Shown here: positions 53,790 to 63,540 of the stretch, one piece after another | Layout: every line of letters begins with the position of its first letter | Position numbering within the stretch: position 1 is the stretch's first letter | Assembly: GCF_006483455.1 (NCBI RefSeq) | Contig: NZ_PPPU01000018.1 | Span: 1 to 64,000 of the forward strand | Reading direction: 5' to 3' | DNA length: 64,000 bases | Source of the DNA: Methylomonas koyamae | Lineage (GTDB): Bacteria > Pseudomonadota > Gammaproteobacteria > Methylococcales > Methylomonadaceae | Notes under the pieces: generated by a model | What the model was told of the DNA's origin: nothing | Seen by the model: only the letters and a program-made list of their open reading frames with translations | The model's database searches: none | Translations under genes and position numbers: made by a program

Positions 53790-54215
53790 ATGCGACATTA
53801 TGAAATCGTCTTCTTAGTCCATCCTGACCAAAGTGCTCAGGTGCCGGCTATGATTGAACGTTACAAATCCACCGTTGAAGAAGCCTCAGGCAAAATTCAC
53901 CGTCTGGAAGACTGGGGCCGTAGACATCTGGCCTATCCGATCAAAAAAATTCACAAAGCGCATTACGTGCTGATGAATATCGAATGCGACCAAGCCACTC
54001 TGGAAGAACTGGAAGCCGGTTTTCGCTTTAACGACGCCATTTTGCGCAGCCAGACCCTGGCGAAAAAAGAAGCCATCACCGGTCCTTCCGTGATTGCAAC
54101 CAGCGGCAGCGACGGCCAAAAATCCGCCAGCCGTGCCAAAGGTGACGCCGAAGAAGAAGTCGAAGCCGAAGTCGAAACCAGCGACGAAGCTGAAGTAGCT
54201 GCCGATTCAGAGTAA
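53790..54215 (+). CDS. rpsF: 30S ribosomal protein S6
   Basis: A 141-residue protein of the small-subunit platform. The ferredoxin-like core (1-95) begins [15 protein letters not shown] and contains [17 protein letters not shown]. The C-terminal tail (about 105-141) is unusually long and acidic, with runs of Glu and Ala ([16 protein letters not shown]), like the tail to which RimK adds glutamates in E. coli. Confidence 0.97.
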   Translation: MRHYEIVFLVHPDQSAQVPAMIERYKSTVEEASGKIHRLEDWGRRHLAYPIKKIHKAHYVLMNIECDQATLEELEAGFRFNDAILRSQTLAKKEAITGPSVIATSGSDGQKSASRAKGDAEEEVEAEVETSDEAEVAADSE

Positions 54216-54239
54216 CCCAAATTAACGTAGAGAATTTTC

Positions 54240-54470
54240 ATGGCACGTAACAATATCAGACGTAAAAAAGGTTGCCGTTTCAGCGGCGAAGACGCGATCG
54301 TGATCGACTACAAAGATCTGGATCTGCTCAGCGAATACATCACCGAAACCGGCAAAATCATTCCGAGCCGGATTACCGGGACTAGCGCGAAATACCAAAG
54401 ACAGTTGACTGCGGCGATCAAACAAGCCCGTTTCCTGGCTTTGTTGCCGTTTTGCGACGCGCATAAGTAA
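54240..54470 (+). CDS. rpsR: 30S ribosomal protein S18
   Basis: A 76-residue ribosomal protein that pairs with S6. [10 protein letters not shown] near the N-terminus and the [20 protein letters not shown] block are diagnostic. It follows rpsF after 24 bases; priB, which lies between them in E. coli, is absent. Confidence 0.97.
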   Translation: MARNNIRRKKGCRFSGEDAIVIDYKDLDLLSEYITETGKIIPSRITGTSAKYQRQLTAAIKQARFLALLPFCDAHK

Positions 54471-54498
54471 CTGATTCGCAATCCGGAGGAAGGCAGGC

Positions 54499-55407
54499 GT
54501 GCAATTTCTGGCCGCTTTCATCATGAAGGGGAGGGTGCAAGCGATGACCGTTGCATCCAGCTTGGCGTTGCTTTCCCTGTTGTTTCCTCCGATTAGTATC
54601 GTAAGTTCGGCCTCGCTAGCGCTGGTCACTTTGCGGCGCGGAGCCGGCGAGGGCATGTACGTCCTGCTGTGTTCCTGCTTGGCGGCCGCGGTGTTGAGCC
54701 TGATGTTGCTGGGCAATTATCAGTACGCATTGATGTACGGTCTGGCGTTCTGGCTGCCGGTCTGGTTGATCTCGATCGTCTTGCGCGAGGGCAGACACTT
54801 GGTTGTGGCGATCGAAATCGCCGTGTTGCTAGGTTTGGCTGCGGTATTCAGCATTTATGTATTCCAGGAGCAGCCGGCGTTGTTTTGGCGGCAAATCCTG
54901 GAGTTCATGATTCAGCCGATGTTGAGCGGGCAAACCGATGTTGCCGTCGAACAGATTCGCCAATCGGCGGATACGTTGGCGCATTACATGACTGGTGTCG
55001 CCGCGGCGGGTAGTGTTTGCGGCTTGTTGCTGGGCCTGTTTTTGGCCCGGTTTTGGCAGGCCGCGCTCTACAATCCCGGCGGTTTCAGAAGCGAGTTTCT
55101 AGCGTTGCGGGCGCATTTGCCGTTCACATTGGCGACACTGGCGCTGGTTGCAGTGGCTTGGTTGAGTCCTGCTGACATCGCGGAGTTCTGCTGGAACGTC
55201 TTGCTGGTCATGTTCGTGCTGTATGTCTTTGTCGGTACTGCAGTGCTGCACGCGGCCTTTGCCACCAGCAAGGGCGGTCGGTTCATGGTGCCTTTTCTGT
55301 ACATCACGTTGATGTTGGTGCCGCACGTGACCGCCGTGGTCATCCTTTGCGGGCTAAGCGATACTTGGCTGGACTTGCGAAACAAATTTAAACCCAATGG
55401 AGCCTAA
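54499..55407 (+). CDS. DUF2232 (YybS-like) integral membrane protein
   Basis: A 302-residue polytopic inner-membrane protein with about eight hydrophobic segments. It starts with GTG at 54499, placed 8 bases after a strong GGAGGA. Membrane proteins of this kind lie between rpsR and rplI in many gammaproteobacteria, yet their role is not established. The insertion within a ribosomal operon suggests constitutive expression. Confidence 0.8.
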   Translation: MQFLAAFIMKGRVQAMTVASSLALLSLLFPPISIVSSASLALVTLRRGAGEGMYVLLCSCLAAAVLSLMLLGNYQYALMYGLAFWLPVWLISIVLREGRHLVVAIEIAVLLGLAAVFSIYVFQEQPALFWRQILEFMIQPMLSGQTDVAVEQIRQSADTLAHYMTGVAAAGSVCGLLLGLFLARFWQAALYNPGGFRSEFLALRAHLPFTLATLALVAVAWLSPADIAEFCWNVLLVMFVLYVFVGTAVLHAAFATSKGGRFMVPFLYITLMLVPHVTAVVILCGLSDTWLDLRNKFKPNGA

Positions 55408-55453
55408 AGCTCCCGATTTTTCGACATACGAGTCGAACCAAGAGGTATAAACG

Positions 55454-55900
55454 ATGGAAGTCATTCTTCTGGAAAAAACCGCCAACCTGGGCAACCTGGG
55501 CGACAAAGTCACCATTAAACCGGGTTATGGCAGAAACTACCTGATCCCGCAAGGTAAAGCCGTTCAGGCGACCCCGGCTAAAATCAAGGAATTTGAAGAG
55601 CGTCGCGCCGAGCTGGAAAAGCAAGCGGCCGAAAAATTGGCGGCTGCCAACGCCCGTGCCGAAGCTCTGAGCAAACTGGCGATTACGATCGCTCATAAAA
55701 CCGGCGACGAAGGCCGTCTGTTCGGTTCGGTCGGTACGCTGAACATTGCCGACGCGATCAGCGCTGCCGGCGTCAAAGTTGAAAAGCACGAGGTACGTTT
55801 GCCGAACGGCGTGATCCGCAATATCGGCGATTACGACATCGCCATCAACCTGCACACCGACGTCGTCGCGACGCTGACGATTAAAGTCGTAGCGGAGTAA
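55454..55900 (+). CDS. rplI: 50S ribosomal protein L9
   Basis: A 148-residue ribosomal protein with the classic two-domain shape: N-terminal domain (1-50) with [20 protein letters not shown] and [14 protein letters not shown], a long central helix (about 45-75) and a C-terminal RNA-binding domain. AAGAGG precedes the ATG. hldD begins 4 bases after the stop. Confidence 0.97.
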   Translation: MEVILLEKTANLGNLGDKVTIKPGYGRNYLIPQGKAVQATPAKIKEFEERRAELEKQAAEKLAAANARAEALSKLAITIAHKTGDEGRLFGSVGTLNIADAISAAGVKVEKHEVRLPNGVIRNIGDYDIAINLHTDVVATLTIKVVAE

Positions 55901-55904
55901 GCGC

Positions 55905-56852
55905 TTGATCATCGTAACCGGTGGTGCCGGCTTCATCGGCAGTAATCTGGTGTCGGGGCTGAACGCCCGCGGTTACGATGATATTTTGGTGGTCGACCAT
56001 TTAAGCAACGGTATCAAATTTCGGAATCTGGTCGATTGCCGGATTGCCGATTATCTCGACCGAGCCACGTTTCTCGAACGCCTGCAACAAGGCCGATTCC
56101 AAGCCGAATCGATAGCCGCGATATTCCATCAGGGCGCCTGTTCCAGTACCACGGAATGGGACGGCCGTTACATGATGGACAACAATTATGAATACAGCAA
56201 AACCCTGTTTCATTATTGCCAAAGCCACAAAATTCCATTTATTTACGCATCCAGCGCAGCCACTTATGGCGCCGATCTGACTTTCAAGGAAGAATTGGCC
56301 TACGAAGGTCCGCTGAATGTTTACGGTTACTCCAAGTTTCAATTCGACCAGTATCTGCGCCGGCAAACCAAGTTGACGGCGCCAGTAGTCGGGCTGCGCT
56401 ACTTCAACGTCTACGGCCCGCGCGAGGCGCACAAGGGCAGCATGGCCAGCGTCGCGTTTCATTTGCATAAGCAGATGCAGCAATCCGACGAATTGAAATT
56501 ATTCGAAGGTTGCGACGGTTATGCCGACGGTGAGCAACGCCGGGATTTTGTTTACGTTGGCGATGTTGTCGACGTGAATTTATGGTTTTTGGACCATCCC
56601 GAAGTCAGCGGCATCTTCAACTGCGGTACCGGTCGCAGCCAGACCTTTAACGACGTTGCCAATGCGGTGATTCGTTATCACCAACGTGGTTATATCAAAT
56701 ACATCCCGTTTCCGGAGCATCTGAAAGGCTGTTATCAGAGTTTTACCGAAGCCAATCTGGAAAAACTGCGCGCCGTCGGTTGCCAGCATCGGTTTAAGTC
56801 GGTGGAAGAAGGTGTTCAGCTCTACATGGAGTGGCTTAACCGTCAGCGTTAA
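55905..56852 (+). CDS. hldD: ADP-L-glycero-D-manno-heptose 6-epimerase
   Basis: A 315-residue extended SDR that makes the heptose donor for LPS inner core. The Rossmann motif [11 protein letters not shown] starts at residue 6, [13 protein letters not shown] carries catalytic Ser-region residues, and [11 protein letters not shown] has the Tyr-Lys pair. It opens with TTG at 55905, four bases behind rplI, with GGAG within the rplI stop region. waaA, another LPS core gene, lies 2.8 kb further on. Confidence 0.95.
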   Translation: MIIVTGGAGFIGSNLVSGLNARGYDDILVVDHLSNGIKFRNLVDCRIADYLDRATFLERLQQGRFQAESIAAIFHQGACSSTTEWDGRYMMDNNYEYSKTLFHYCQSHKIPFIYASSAATYGADLTFKEELAYEGPLNVYGYSKFQFDQYLRRQTKLTAPVVGLRYFNVYGPREAHKGSMASVAFHLHKQMQQSDELKLFEGCDGYADGEQRRDFVYVGDVVDVNLWFLDHPEVSGIFNCGTGRSQTFNDVANAVIRYHQRGYIKYIPFPEHLKGCYQSFTEANLEKLRAVGCQHRFKSVEEGVQLYMEWLNRQR

Positions 56853-56943
56853 CCGCGCTGATGCCGAAAATCCTGGTTACGGCCGCGTTTCAAGCGCGTA
56901 TGCTTATAACGATAAGCAGAATTACAGCCAAGGAGTTCCCCCA

Positions 56944-59337
56944 ATGTCCCAAGTCTACCGATACATCCGTTGGTTTAACCAACTCAGCATCCAGGATATT
57001 CCTTTAGTCGGCGGTAAGAATGCGTCGTTGGGCGAAATGTACCAAGCCTTGGCCGTAGAGGGTATCCGGGTGCCGAACGGTTTCGCGATCACCGCAGACG
57101 CCTATCGTTGTCTGTTGGATCAAGCCGACGCTTGGCCCCGCTTGCACGAATTATTGGACGATGTCGATGCCGACGACGTTGCCGATCTGGCCCGTCGCGC
57201 CCAGCAAGCCCGCGATTTGGTCTACGCCGCGCCGCTGCCCGCTGATTTGCAGGCCGAGATCCATGCCGCATTTGCCGAGTTGCAGCGCGAATACGGCGCT
57301 GACTTGACTGTCGCGGTACGCAGTTCCGCCACCGCGGAGGATCTGCCTAACGCCAGTTTTGCCGGTCAACAGGACAGCTATCTGAATATTCGCGGCGGTC
57401 ACAGCTTGCTGGATGCCTGCAAGCGCTGCTTTGCCAGTCTGTTCACCGACCGCGCCATCCATTACCGCATCGACCAGGGTTTCGACCATTTCAAGGTGGC
57501 GCTGTCGATTGGCGTAATGAAAATGGTACGCTCCGATTTGGCCGCCAGCGGCGTGATGTTCTCACTCGATACCGAGTCCGGCTTCCAGGATGCGGTGTTC
57601 ATTACCGGGGCTTACGGCCTGGGCGAAAACGTGGTGCAAGGTGCGGTCGATCCGGACGAGTTTTTTGTGCACAAGCCTACCTTCGCCCAAGGTTACCGCG
57701 CGGTGCTGCGCCGCAATCTGGGGGCGAAAAAGATCAAGATGGTCTATAGCGACGGCACTACCCGCGAGCCGGTACGCAACATCGCTACTGCCAACGACGA
57801 GCGGCGCCGCTTTTGCATTGCCGACGCCGAAGTGCTGGAACTGGCCGACTATGCGACCAAAATCGAACGCCATTATGGCCGGCCGATGGACATGGAATGG
57901 GCTAAGGACGGGCTGGACGGCAAACTTTACCTCGTGCAGGCCCGGCCGGAGACGGTGGCTTCGCAGCGTAGCGGCAACCTGTTGGAACAATACCGCTTGT
58001 TGGCGCAGGGTGTGGTCATCGCCCGCGGTCACGCGGTCGGCAGCAAAATAGCTGCCGGCAAGGCGCGGGTGATTGCCAGCGTGGCGCAGTTATCCAGTTT
58101 CAAGCCCGGCGAAGTGTTGGTCGCCGATATGACCACGCCGGACTGGGAGCCGGTCATGAAAACGGCTGCCGCCATCGTCACCAATCGCGGCGGCCGTACC
58201 TGCCATGCGGCGATCATCGCCCGCGAACTGGGCGTGCCGGCGGTGATCGGTTGCGAGAACGCGACGACGGCAATCGCCAGTGGTAGCGAGATTACGGTCA
58301 GTTGCGCCGAGGGCGACGTCGGCAAGGTTTATCAGGGGCAGGTCGGATTCGAGGTGCTGCGGACCGATCTGGCCCAAATGCAGCGGCCGAAGACCAAAAT
58401 CATGCTGAATCTGGGCAATCCGGAATTGGCCTTCAAGCACAGCTTTTTGCCGAACGACGGTGTCGGCTTGGCGCGGATGGAATTCATCATCACCGAATAC
58501 ATCAAGGCTCATCCGCTGGCCTTGATTCATCCGGATCGGGTTCAGGATGCCGCCGAGTTGGAACAACTCAAGCGTTTGACCGAGGGTTACGAAAGCCCGG
58601 AAGAGTTTTTTATCCAGCGCCTGGCCGAAGGCGTGGCGACGATTGCCGCCGCGTTTTATCCCAAGCCGGTGGTGGTGCGGATGTCGGACTTCAAGACCAA
58701 CGAATACGCCACTTTGTTGGGCGGGCGCTGGTTCGAGCAGGACGAGGCCAATCCGATGATCGGTTTTCGCGGCGCGTCGCGCTACGTGCATCCGGCTTAC
58801 GCCGAGGGCTTTGCCTTGGAATGCGCAGCGATGAAGCGGGTGCGCGAGACGATGGGTTTGACCAATCTGATATTGATGATCCCGTTTTGCCGGCGCATCG
58901 ACGAGGCGGAGCGGGTGTTGGCGGCGATGGCCGGCCACGGCTTGCAGCGCGGTGATAACGGCCTGGAAATCTACGTGATGTGCGAGATTCCGAATAACGT
59001 GATTCTGATCGACGAATTTGCCAAACTGTTCGACGGTTTTTCGATCGGCTCCAACGACTTGACCCAATTGACGCTGGGTGTCGATCGCGATTCGGAGATT
59101 GTTGCCAACGACTTCGACGAGCGCGATCCCGGCGTCAAAACCATGATTCGGCTGGCGGTGGAAGGCGCCCGGCGCAACGGCCGCCATTCCGGTTTGTGCG
59201 GCCAGGCGCCGTCGGATTATCCGGAAATGGCCGAATATCTAGTGGAAATCGGGATCGATTCGATGAGCTTGAATCCTGACACTGTGTTACCCACAACGCA
59301 GCGGGTGTTGGAATTGGAACAGTGCTTGGGGCGATAG
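56944..59337 (+). CDS. ppsA: Phosphoenolpyruvate synthase (pyruvate, water dikinase)
   Basis: A 797-residue enzyme that makes PEP from pyruvate and ATP. N-terminal ATP-grasp domain (about 1-350) with VGGKNASLGEM and AVRSSATAEDLPNASFAGQ; the phospho-histidine domain (about 380-460) with GGRTCHAAIIARELGVP; and the C-terminal PEP-binding TIM barrel (about 480-797) with GFRGASRY, EIPNNVILIDEFA and the catalytic CGQAPSDYPE. AAGGAG precedes the ATG at 56944; the frame upstream of it overlaps hldD and is not coding. In methanotrophs this enzyme links one-carbon assimilation to gluconeogenesis. Confidence 0.96.
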   Translation: MSQVYRYIRWFNQLSIQDIPLVGGKNASLGEMYQALAVEGIRVPNGFAITADAYRCLLDQADAWPRLHELLDDVDADDVADLARRAQQARDLVYAAPLPADLQAEIHAAFAELQREYGADLTVAVRSSATAEDLPNASFAGQQDSYLNIRGGHSLLDACKRCFASLFTDRAIHYRIDQGFDHFKVALSIGVMKMVRSDLAASGVMFSLDTESGFQDAVFITGAYGLGENVVQGAVDPDEFFVHKPTFAQGYRAVLRRNLGAKKIKMVYSDGTTREPVRNIATANDERRRFCIADAEVLELADYATKIERHYGRPMDMEWAKDGLDGKLYLVQARPETVASQRSGNLLEQYRLLAQGVVIARGHAVGSKIAAGKARVIASVAQLSSFKPGEVLVADMTTPDWEPVMKTAAAIVTNRGGRTCHAAIIARELGVPAVIGCENATTAIASGSEITVSCAEGDVGKVYQGQVGFEVLRTDLAQMQRPKTKIMLNLGNPELAFKHSFLPNDGVGLARMEFIITEYIKAHPLALIHPDRVQDAAELEQLKRLTEGYESPEEFFIQRLAEGVATIAAAFYPKPVVVRMSDFKTNEYATLLGGRWFEQDEANPMIGFRGASRYVHPAYAEGFALECAAMKRVRETMGLTNLILMIPFCRRIDEAERVLAAMAGHGLQRGDNGLEIYVMCEIPNNVILIDEFAKLFDGFSIGSNDLTQLTLGVDRDSEIVANDFDERDPGVKTMIRLAVEGARRNGRHSGLCGQAPSDYPEMAEYLVEIGIDSMSLNPDTVLPTTQRVLELEQCLGR

Positions 59338-59607
59338 CCAAGCGGAGATGTCCTGAACGATCATGACGTCGGACCGTTATTATGGGCTGGTTTTTTGCCG
59401 GGGCTTGCGGCTCAGTCAGTCTGTCAAGCACCGCTTTCGGCTAGTTGTCGGCGCCGAGCGCTGGCTTAAAGTTTTTCCAATACAGATGCTTTCCAACCGT
59501 GTTGTTCCAATTTTCGCTCATTCCCATGGAGAATTTCATGCCAGATTTGCGGCCTCGTTCTGCGAGTTCTGAATTTTGTTCGCCGTCGCGCGGTGGTTAA
59601 TCGGCTT

Positions 59608-60873
59608 ATGCGATTCGTCTACACCTTGCTGTTCCATTTGGCATTGCCGATGGTGTTGCTGCGCTTGTATTGGCGCGGGGCCAAAGCGCCGGAATACCGG
59701 CGACGCTGGCGCGAACGCTTGGGAGTTTACTCATTTCAATCCCGCCAAGGCGTGCTCTGGTTTCACGCGGTCTCGGTCGGCGAGGCCGAAGCGGCGTTTC
59801 CGCTAATAAAATGGATGCAATCTCAATATCCCGAATTGCCGGTGCTGGTGACGACGACCACGCCGACCGGTTCGGCCCGCGTGCGGGCAGTGTTGGCCGA
59901 TAGGGTCGAGCATGTGTACTTGCCTTATGATTTGCCACTGGTGGTGGGACGCTTTATCGCGCATTTTCGGCCCCGCCTGGCGGTAATCATGGAAAAAGAG
60001 ATCTGGCCGAACCTGTTTGCCGCCTGCGCCGAGGCTTCTCTACCGCTGTATATCGTCAATGCCCGGTTGTCGGCGCGTTCGGCGCAGTCTTATCAAAGAA
60101 TCCCGGCCTTGGTGCGGCCGGCACTGGCCGGTGTGGCGGCGATTGCAGTGCAAACCGTTGATGACCGGACTCGGTTTATCCAGATCGGAGCTCAACCCGA
60201 TCGCGTGCGGGTGCTCGGCAATATCAAATTCGACGTGACCATAGCGCCCGAGGTGCAGGGGCGAGGACAAACTCTAAAGGCCCAGGCATTTGCCGGGCGT
60301 TGGGTTCTGGTGCTTGCGAGTAGTCATCACGGTGAAGAAGAGGTGTTCCTCGCACTGTATCCGCAGCTAAAAGCCGCGCTGCCCGAATTGTTATTGCTGA
60401 TCGTGCCGCGGCATCCCGAGCGATTTCTAACGGTGAGAGCGCTCTGCGAGCAACGTGGGTTGCAAGTGGTGATGCGCAGCGAACAGCGGGCTTGCAGCGC
60501 ACAGACCGACGTTTATATCGGCGACAGCATGGGCGAATTGAAAATGCTGTATGCCGCGGCCGATGCTGCGTTCGTCGGCGGGAGTTTGGTTCCGGTTGGC
60601 GGCCACAATGTGTTGGAACCGGCGGCTGCCGGCGTACCGGTAATCTTCGGTCCGGAAATGTTTAATTTTCAGGAAATAGCCGAGCGCATGCTCGCCGCCG
60701 AAGCGGCCGTTCAGTGTGCCGGGGCTCAGGCCTTGCCGGGTGCGGTGTTACGCCTTTATCAAGATATCGGATTTAAAAATCGTCTGGTTGGCAACGCCCG
60801 GCAGTTTGTTGCCGACAATCAAGGAGCGGCTGAGCGGACTGCTGCATTATTGGCTGAAAGCTTGGATGTTTGA
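59608..60873 (+). CDS. waaA: 3-deoxy-D-manno-octulosonic acid (Kdo) transferase
   Basis: A 421-residue glycosyltransferase at the inner face of the inner membrane that adds Kdo to lipid IVA. One N-terminal anchor (about 3-22) is followed by KAPEYRRRWRERLG, FHAVSVGEAEA with the catalytic Glu, VTTTTPTGSAR, and the GT-B C-terminal half with SSHHGEEE and GGSLVPVGGHNVLEPAA. A GTG at 59593 would add five residues. The 270 bases between ppsA and waaA show no gene that I can support. Confidence 0.94.
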   Translation: MRFVYTLLFHLALPMVLLRLYWRGAKAPEYRRRWRERLGVYSFQSRQGVLWFHAVSVGEAEAAFPLIKWMQSQYPELPVLVTTTTPTGSARVRAVLADRVEHVYLPYDLPLVVGRFIAHFRPRLAVIMEKEIWPNLFAACAEASLPLYIVNARLSARSAQSYQRIPALVRPALAGVAAIAVQTVDDRTRFIQIGAQPDRVRVLGNIKFDVTIAPEVQGRGQTLKAQAFAGRWVLVLASSHHGEEEVFLALYPQLKAALPELLLLIVPRHPERFLTVRALCEQRGLQVVMRSEQRACSAQTDVYIGDSMGELKMLYAAADAAFVGGSLVPVGGHNVLEPAAAGVPVIFGPEMFNFQEIAERMLAAEAAVQCAGAQALPGAVLRLYQDIGFKNRLVGNARQFVADNQGAAERTAALLAESLDV

Positions 60874-60916
60874 AGCGGTCCTGACGGTTTGGCGGAAAGC
60901 GCTCGGTGTTTTCCGT

Positions 60917-60922
60917 TATAAT
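60917..60922 (+). promoter_or_regulatory. -10 box for argG
   Basis: TATAAT lies 36 bases upstream of the argG ATG, just behind waaA. A matching -35 is not obvious. Confidence 0.45.
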
Positions 60923-60958
60923 TCGTTGGTTTTTAATTTTTTAGGTTAATAGCGGATT

Positions 60959-62170
60959 ATGTCGGATATTAAAAAAGTGGTGCTGGCCTATTCGGGCGGT
61001 CTGGATACTTCAGTGATCTTGAAATGGCTGCAAGATGTTTACCAATGTGAGGTCGTAACATTTACCGCCGACATCGGCCAGGGCGAAGAGCTGGAGCCGG
61101 CACGGGCCAAGGCTAAGGCAGCCGGCATCAAGGAAATCTATATCGACGATTTGCGCGAGGAATTTGCCCGCGATTTCGTATTTCCGATGTTCCGCGCCAA
61201 TACCATTTACGAGGGCGAATATCTGCTGGGTACCTCCATCGCCCGGCCGCTGATCGCCAAGCGTCTGATCGAAATTGCCAACGAAACCGGCGCCGACGCG
61301 ATTTCCCACGGTGCTACCGGCAAGGGCAACGACCAAGTCCGCTTCGAGCTGGGTGCTTATGCGTTGCGGCCGGACATTAAGGTCATTGCGCCCTGGCGGG
61401 AATGGGATTTGAATTCACGGCAAAAACTGCTGGATTACGCCGAGCAGCATGGCATCTCGGTGGAGATGAAGAAAGGTAAAACCTCGCCCTACTCAATGGA
61501 TGCCAACTCGCTGCATATTTCCTACGAAGGCCGGATTCTGGAAAATCCGTGGACCGAGCCGGAAGAAGACATGTGGCGCTGGAGTGTGTCGCCGGAAAAT
61601 GCGCCGGACCAAGCCACTTATGTCGAATTGACCTATGAAAAAGGCGATATCGTCGCCATCGACGGCGAACCGCATACGCCGCATCAGGTCATGGAGAAAC
61701 TGAACAAAATCGCCGGCGCCAATGGTGTTGGTCGGTTGGATATCGTCGAGAACCGTTACGTGGGTATGAAATCGCGCGGTTGCTACGAAACGCCGGCCGG
61801 CACCGTGATGTTGAAGGCCCATCGCGCGATCGAATCTCTGACTCTGGACCGCGAGGTGGCGCATTTGAAAGACGAGTTGATGCCGCGTTACGCCTCTCTG
61901 ATTTACAACGGTTATTGGTGGAGTCCGGAACGCAAAATGCTGCAAACCATGATCGACGAGTCGCAAGTGAACGTGAACGGTAAAGTTCGCGTTAAGTTGT
62001 ACAAAGGCAACGTCATCGTCGTCGGCCGCCAATCCGAAACCAACAGTTTGTTCGACGAAAACATCGCGACCTTCGAAGAAGACGGCGGCGCCTACAACCA
62101 AAAAGACGCCGAAGGCTTTATTAAATTGAACGCCCTGCGGATGCGGATTGCGGCAAAAAAAGGCCGTTAA
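60959..62170 (+). CDS. argG: Argininosuccinate synthase
   Basis: A 403-residue enzyme that joins citrulline and aspartate in arginine synthesis. The PP-loop [15 protein letters not shown] begins at residue 9; [24 protein letters not shown] and the [16 protein letters not shown] block follow. Length is normal for the type I enzyme. It has its own promoter and is not linked to argH. Confidence 0.97.
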   Translation: MSDIKKVVLAYSGGLDTSVILKWLQDVYQCEVVTFTADIGQGEELEPARAKAKAAGIKEIYIDDLREEFARDFVFPMFRANTIYEGEYLLGTSIARPLIAKRLIEIANETGADAISHGATGKGNDQVRFELGAYALRPDIKVIAPWREWDLNSRQKLLDYAEQHGISVEMKKGKTSPYSMDANSLHISYEGRILENPWTEPEEDMWRWSVSPENAPDQATYVELTYEKGDIVAIDGEPHTPHQVMEKLNKIAGANGVGRLDIVENRYVGMKSRGCYETPAGTVMLKAHRAIESLTLDREVAHLKDELMPRYASLIYNGYWWSPERKMLQTMIDESQVNVNGKVRVKLYKGNVIVVGRQSETNSLFDENIATFEEDGGAYNQKDAEGFIKLNALRMRIAAKKGR

Positions 62171-62209
62171 GCCCGAAAGCAGAAAACAGGACATTTTTCC
62201 GCAAGCTTG

Positions 62210-62215
62210 TATAAT
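62210..62215 (+). promoter_or_regulatory. -10 box for the 62299 gene
   Basis: TATAAT about 84 bases before the next ATG. The transcript would begin with the hairpin at 62226-62265. Confidence 0.5.
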
Positions 62216-62225
62216 GCGCCGATAA

Positions 62226-62265
62226 CTGTCCGTCGATCGTAGTACTTGGCTACGTCGGCGGGCAG
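62226..62265 (+). other. Long hairpin in the 5' leader of the 62299 gene
   Basis: A 17-base arm (62226-62242) pairs with a 16-base arm (62250-62265) with a single bulged T at 62237 and a 7-base loop. Three pairs are G-U if transcribed rightward. It begins about 11 bases after the -10 box, so it is at the very 5' end of the mRNA. No T run follows, so it is not a terminator. Confidence 0.6.
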
Positions 62266-62298
62266 AGACGCTTCCCGATTAGCAAGATTAAAACAATA

Positions 62299-62916
62299 AT
62301 GAGCGACATGCCTGAGATTAATCCGGATGAAGTCATAAGCGACACGCGCGAGATTGTCTATTTGCGGACCGCAAACCAGCATCAGGCATTGGTAAAAGCC
62401 AACCGCGTGCTGCTGCTGTTGGTGATGGGGTTGATGGCGGTTGTGTTTGTGTTGGGGTTTGTATTGTTGCCCAGACAAAATTTGCTGACCGAAATCCAAA
62501 AACATCAGACCTTGTCTGCGGTTTATGCGACTCAGAACCCGGCGCTATCTGCAGAAATTAGTGCTTTGAAAGGGCAGTTATTCGGTTTGTTGAGCGGTTC
62601 AATCGAAAGCAAATTGCGGACATTGGAAGAGAATATTAAAAAAGGCAGCGTTGCCGATTCCTTGGATACCATTCGCGATTTGAAAGGGGATGTAAAAATC
62701 CTGACGACCTATTCGATCGATTCGCCGGCCAGAGCCGATGGCGCGGCAGTGAATCAGGCCTTGATCAAGGAATTGAACGATGTAAAGGATTTGGTTTATC
62801 TGACCTTTGTCTCTTGCGGTTTGATGATCGCGGCGATTGCCGGGGTCTGGCTGCGTGGTCGTTACCGTCTAACGCATCAGCGAAGTCGCCAAGCCTATCT
62901 TGGCAGAGGCGATTAG
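62299..62916 (+). CDS. Hypothetical two-TM membrane protein
   Basis: A 205-residue protein of unrecognised family. The N-terminal 33 residues are cytoplasmic and acidic. One membrane segment spans about 35-57, a helical, charged periplasmic loop spans about 60-160, and a second segment spans about 165-186, with a basic tail (RGRYRLTHQRSRQ). The positive tail supports both ends being cytoplasmic. It has no Cys except near the second membrane segment. It lies between argG and a bidirectional terminator with its own promoter and a structured leader. Confidence 0.75.
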   Translation: MSDMPEINPDEVISDTREIVYLRTANQHQALVKANRVLLLLVMGLMAVVFVLGFVLLPRQNLLTEIQKHQTLSAVYATQNPALSAEISALKGQLFGLLSGSIESKLRTLEENIKKGSVADSLDTIRDLKGDVKILTTYSIDSPARADGAAVNQALIKELNDVKDLVYLTFVSCGLMIAAIAGVWLRGRYRLTHQRSRQAYLGRGD

Positions 62917-62937
62917 CCCGCCATTTTATTTAGCGAA

Positions 62938-62976
62938 TAAAAAAGCCGCTATCCGTTACGGATAGCGGCTTTTTAT
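62938..62976. terminator. Strong bidirectional terminator
   Basis: A perfect 12-bp stem (62944-62955 with 62959-62970), a 3-base loop TTA, and A and T runs on the two flanks. It ends both the rightward membrane-protein gene and the leftward cytochrome gene. Confidence 0.92.
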
Positions 62977-62994
62977 TTGCCTGTCGAACTGCGA

Positions 62995-63330
62995 TTATTT
63001 TTTCAAATATTCGTAGACTGCGTCGATGGCTTGGTCTTCGGTATAACCAGCTTTTTTGACAGGACCCACTTCCATGATCGCTGCGGTGGCTTTAGGCATG
63101 CCGTTTTTGCCGTTTTTCAGGACGCTGGCGAACTGGTCTTTCGGCAGTTTACCCGCTTTGATCAGTTCTTTCAGTTGTGGGTTAGAAGAGATGTCATGGC
63201 AAGCGCCGCAACCACGGCCGAAAGCACGCTCGTAAATTTTTGCGCCGATTTCTTCCGCTTCGTTAGCTGCAACTTGGCCGCTGATCGCGATAAGAGCTGC
63301 GCCTACTAATAAACCGAATGATTTTTTCAT
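62995..63330 (-). CDS. Small periplasmic c-type cytochrome
   Basis: A 111-residue protein with a signal peptide (residues 1-22, cleavage at VAA-NEA or just before) and a single class I heme site: CGACH at C41, C44, H45. The Met axial ligand is probably M78 in NGMPK. The mature protein of about 89 residues resembles small cytochromes c-555/c5 that carry electrons in methylotrophs. The specific partner is unknown. Strong RBS GAGAAG lies before the ATG. Confidence 0.85.
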   Translation of the reverse strand: MKKSFGLLVGAALIAISGQVAANEAEEIGAKIYERAFGRGCGACHDISSNPQLKELIKAGKLPKDQFASVLKNGKNGMPKATAAIMEVGPVKKAGYTEDQAIDAVYEYLKK

Positions 63331-63518
63331 TTTCTTCTCTCGTTGTGTTTAAAAAAAGAACTGCGTATTGTTGTTTTGAATAAGCAGCTCACAGGGAAGT
63401 TAAGCGGGTAAAGGATAGGGAACTTTGGCAAAAAATTCAATCGATTTTCTGTTGCACCACTGCCGTTAGCCCGCTTGCGGCCTGATTTTTCCAACCAAAG
63501 CTTAAATTTGGCTGAAAT

Positions 63519-63533
63519 CGGGAAATTGTCCCG
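63519..63533 (-). terminator. Possible weak terminator after the uroporphyrinogen methyltransferase gene
   Basis: A 5-bp stem CGGGA/TCCCG with a 5-base loop lies just behind the stop codon on the minus strand and is followed by ATTTC. It is short, so the call is tentative. Confidence 0.35.
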
Positions 63534-63540
63534 CAATCGC

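Noticed and set aside
58090-59187. Open frame of 365 codons antisense to ppsA
   Set aside because: It mirrors the codon periodicity of ppsA, a GC-rich antisense artefact, with His/Gln-rich translation.
59338-59607. Possible small gene between ppsA and waaA
   Set aside because: Only a short frame from an ATG near 59539 of about 20 codons, without family resemblance or a clear need for it.
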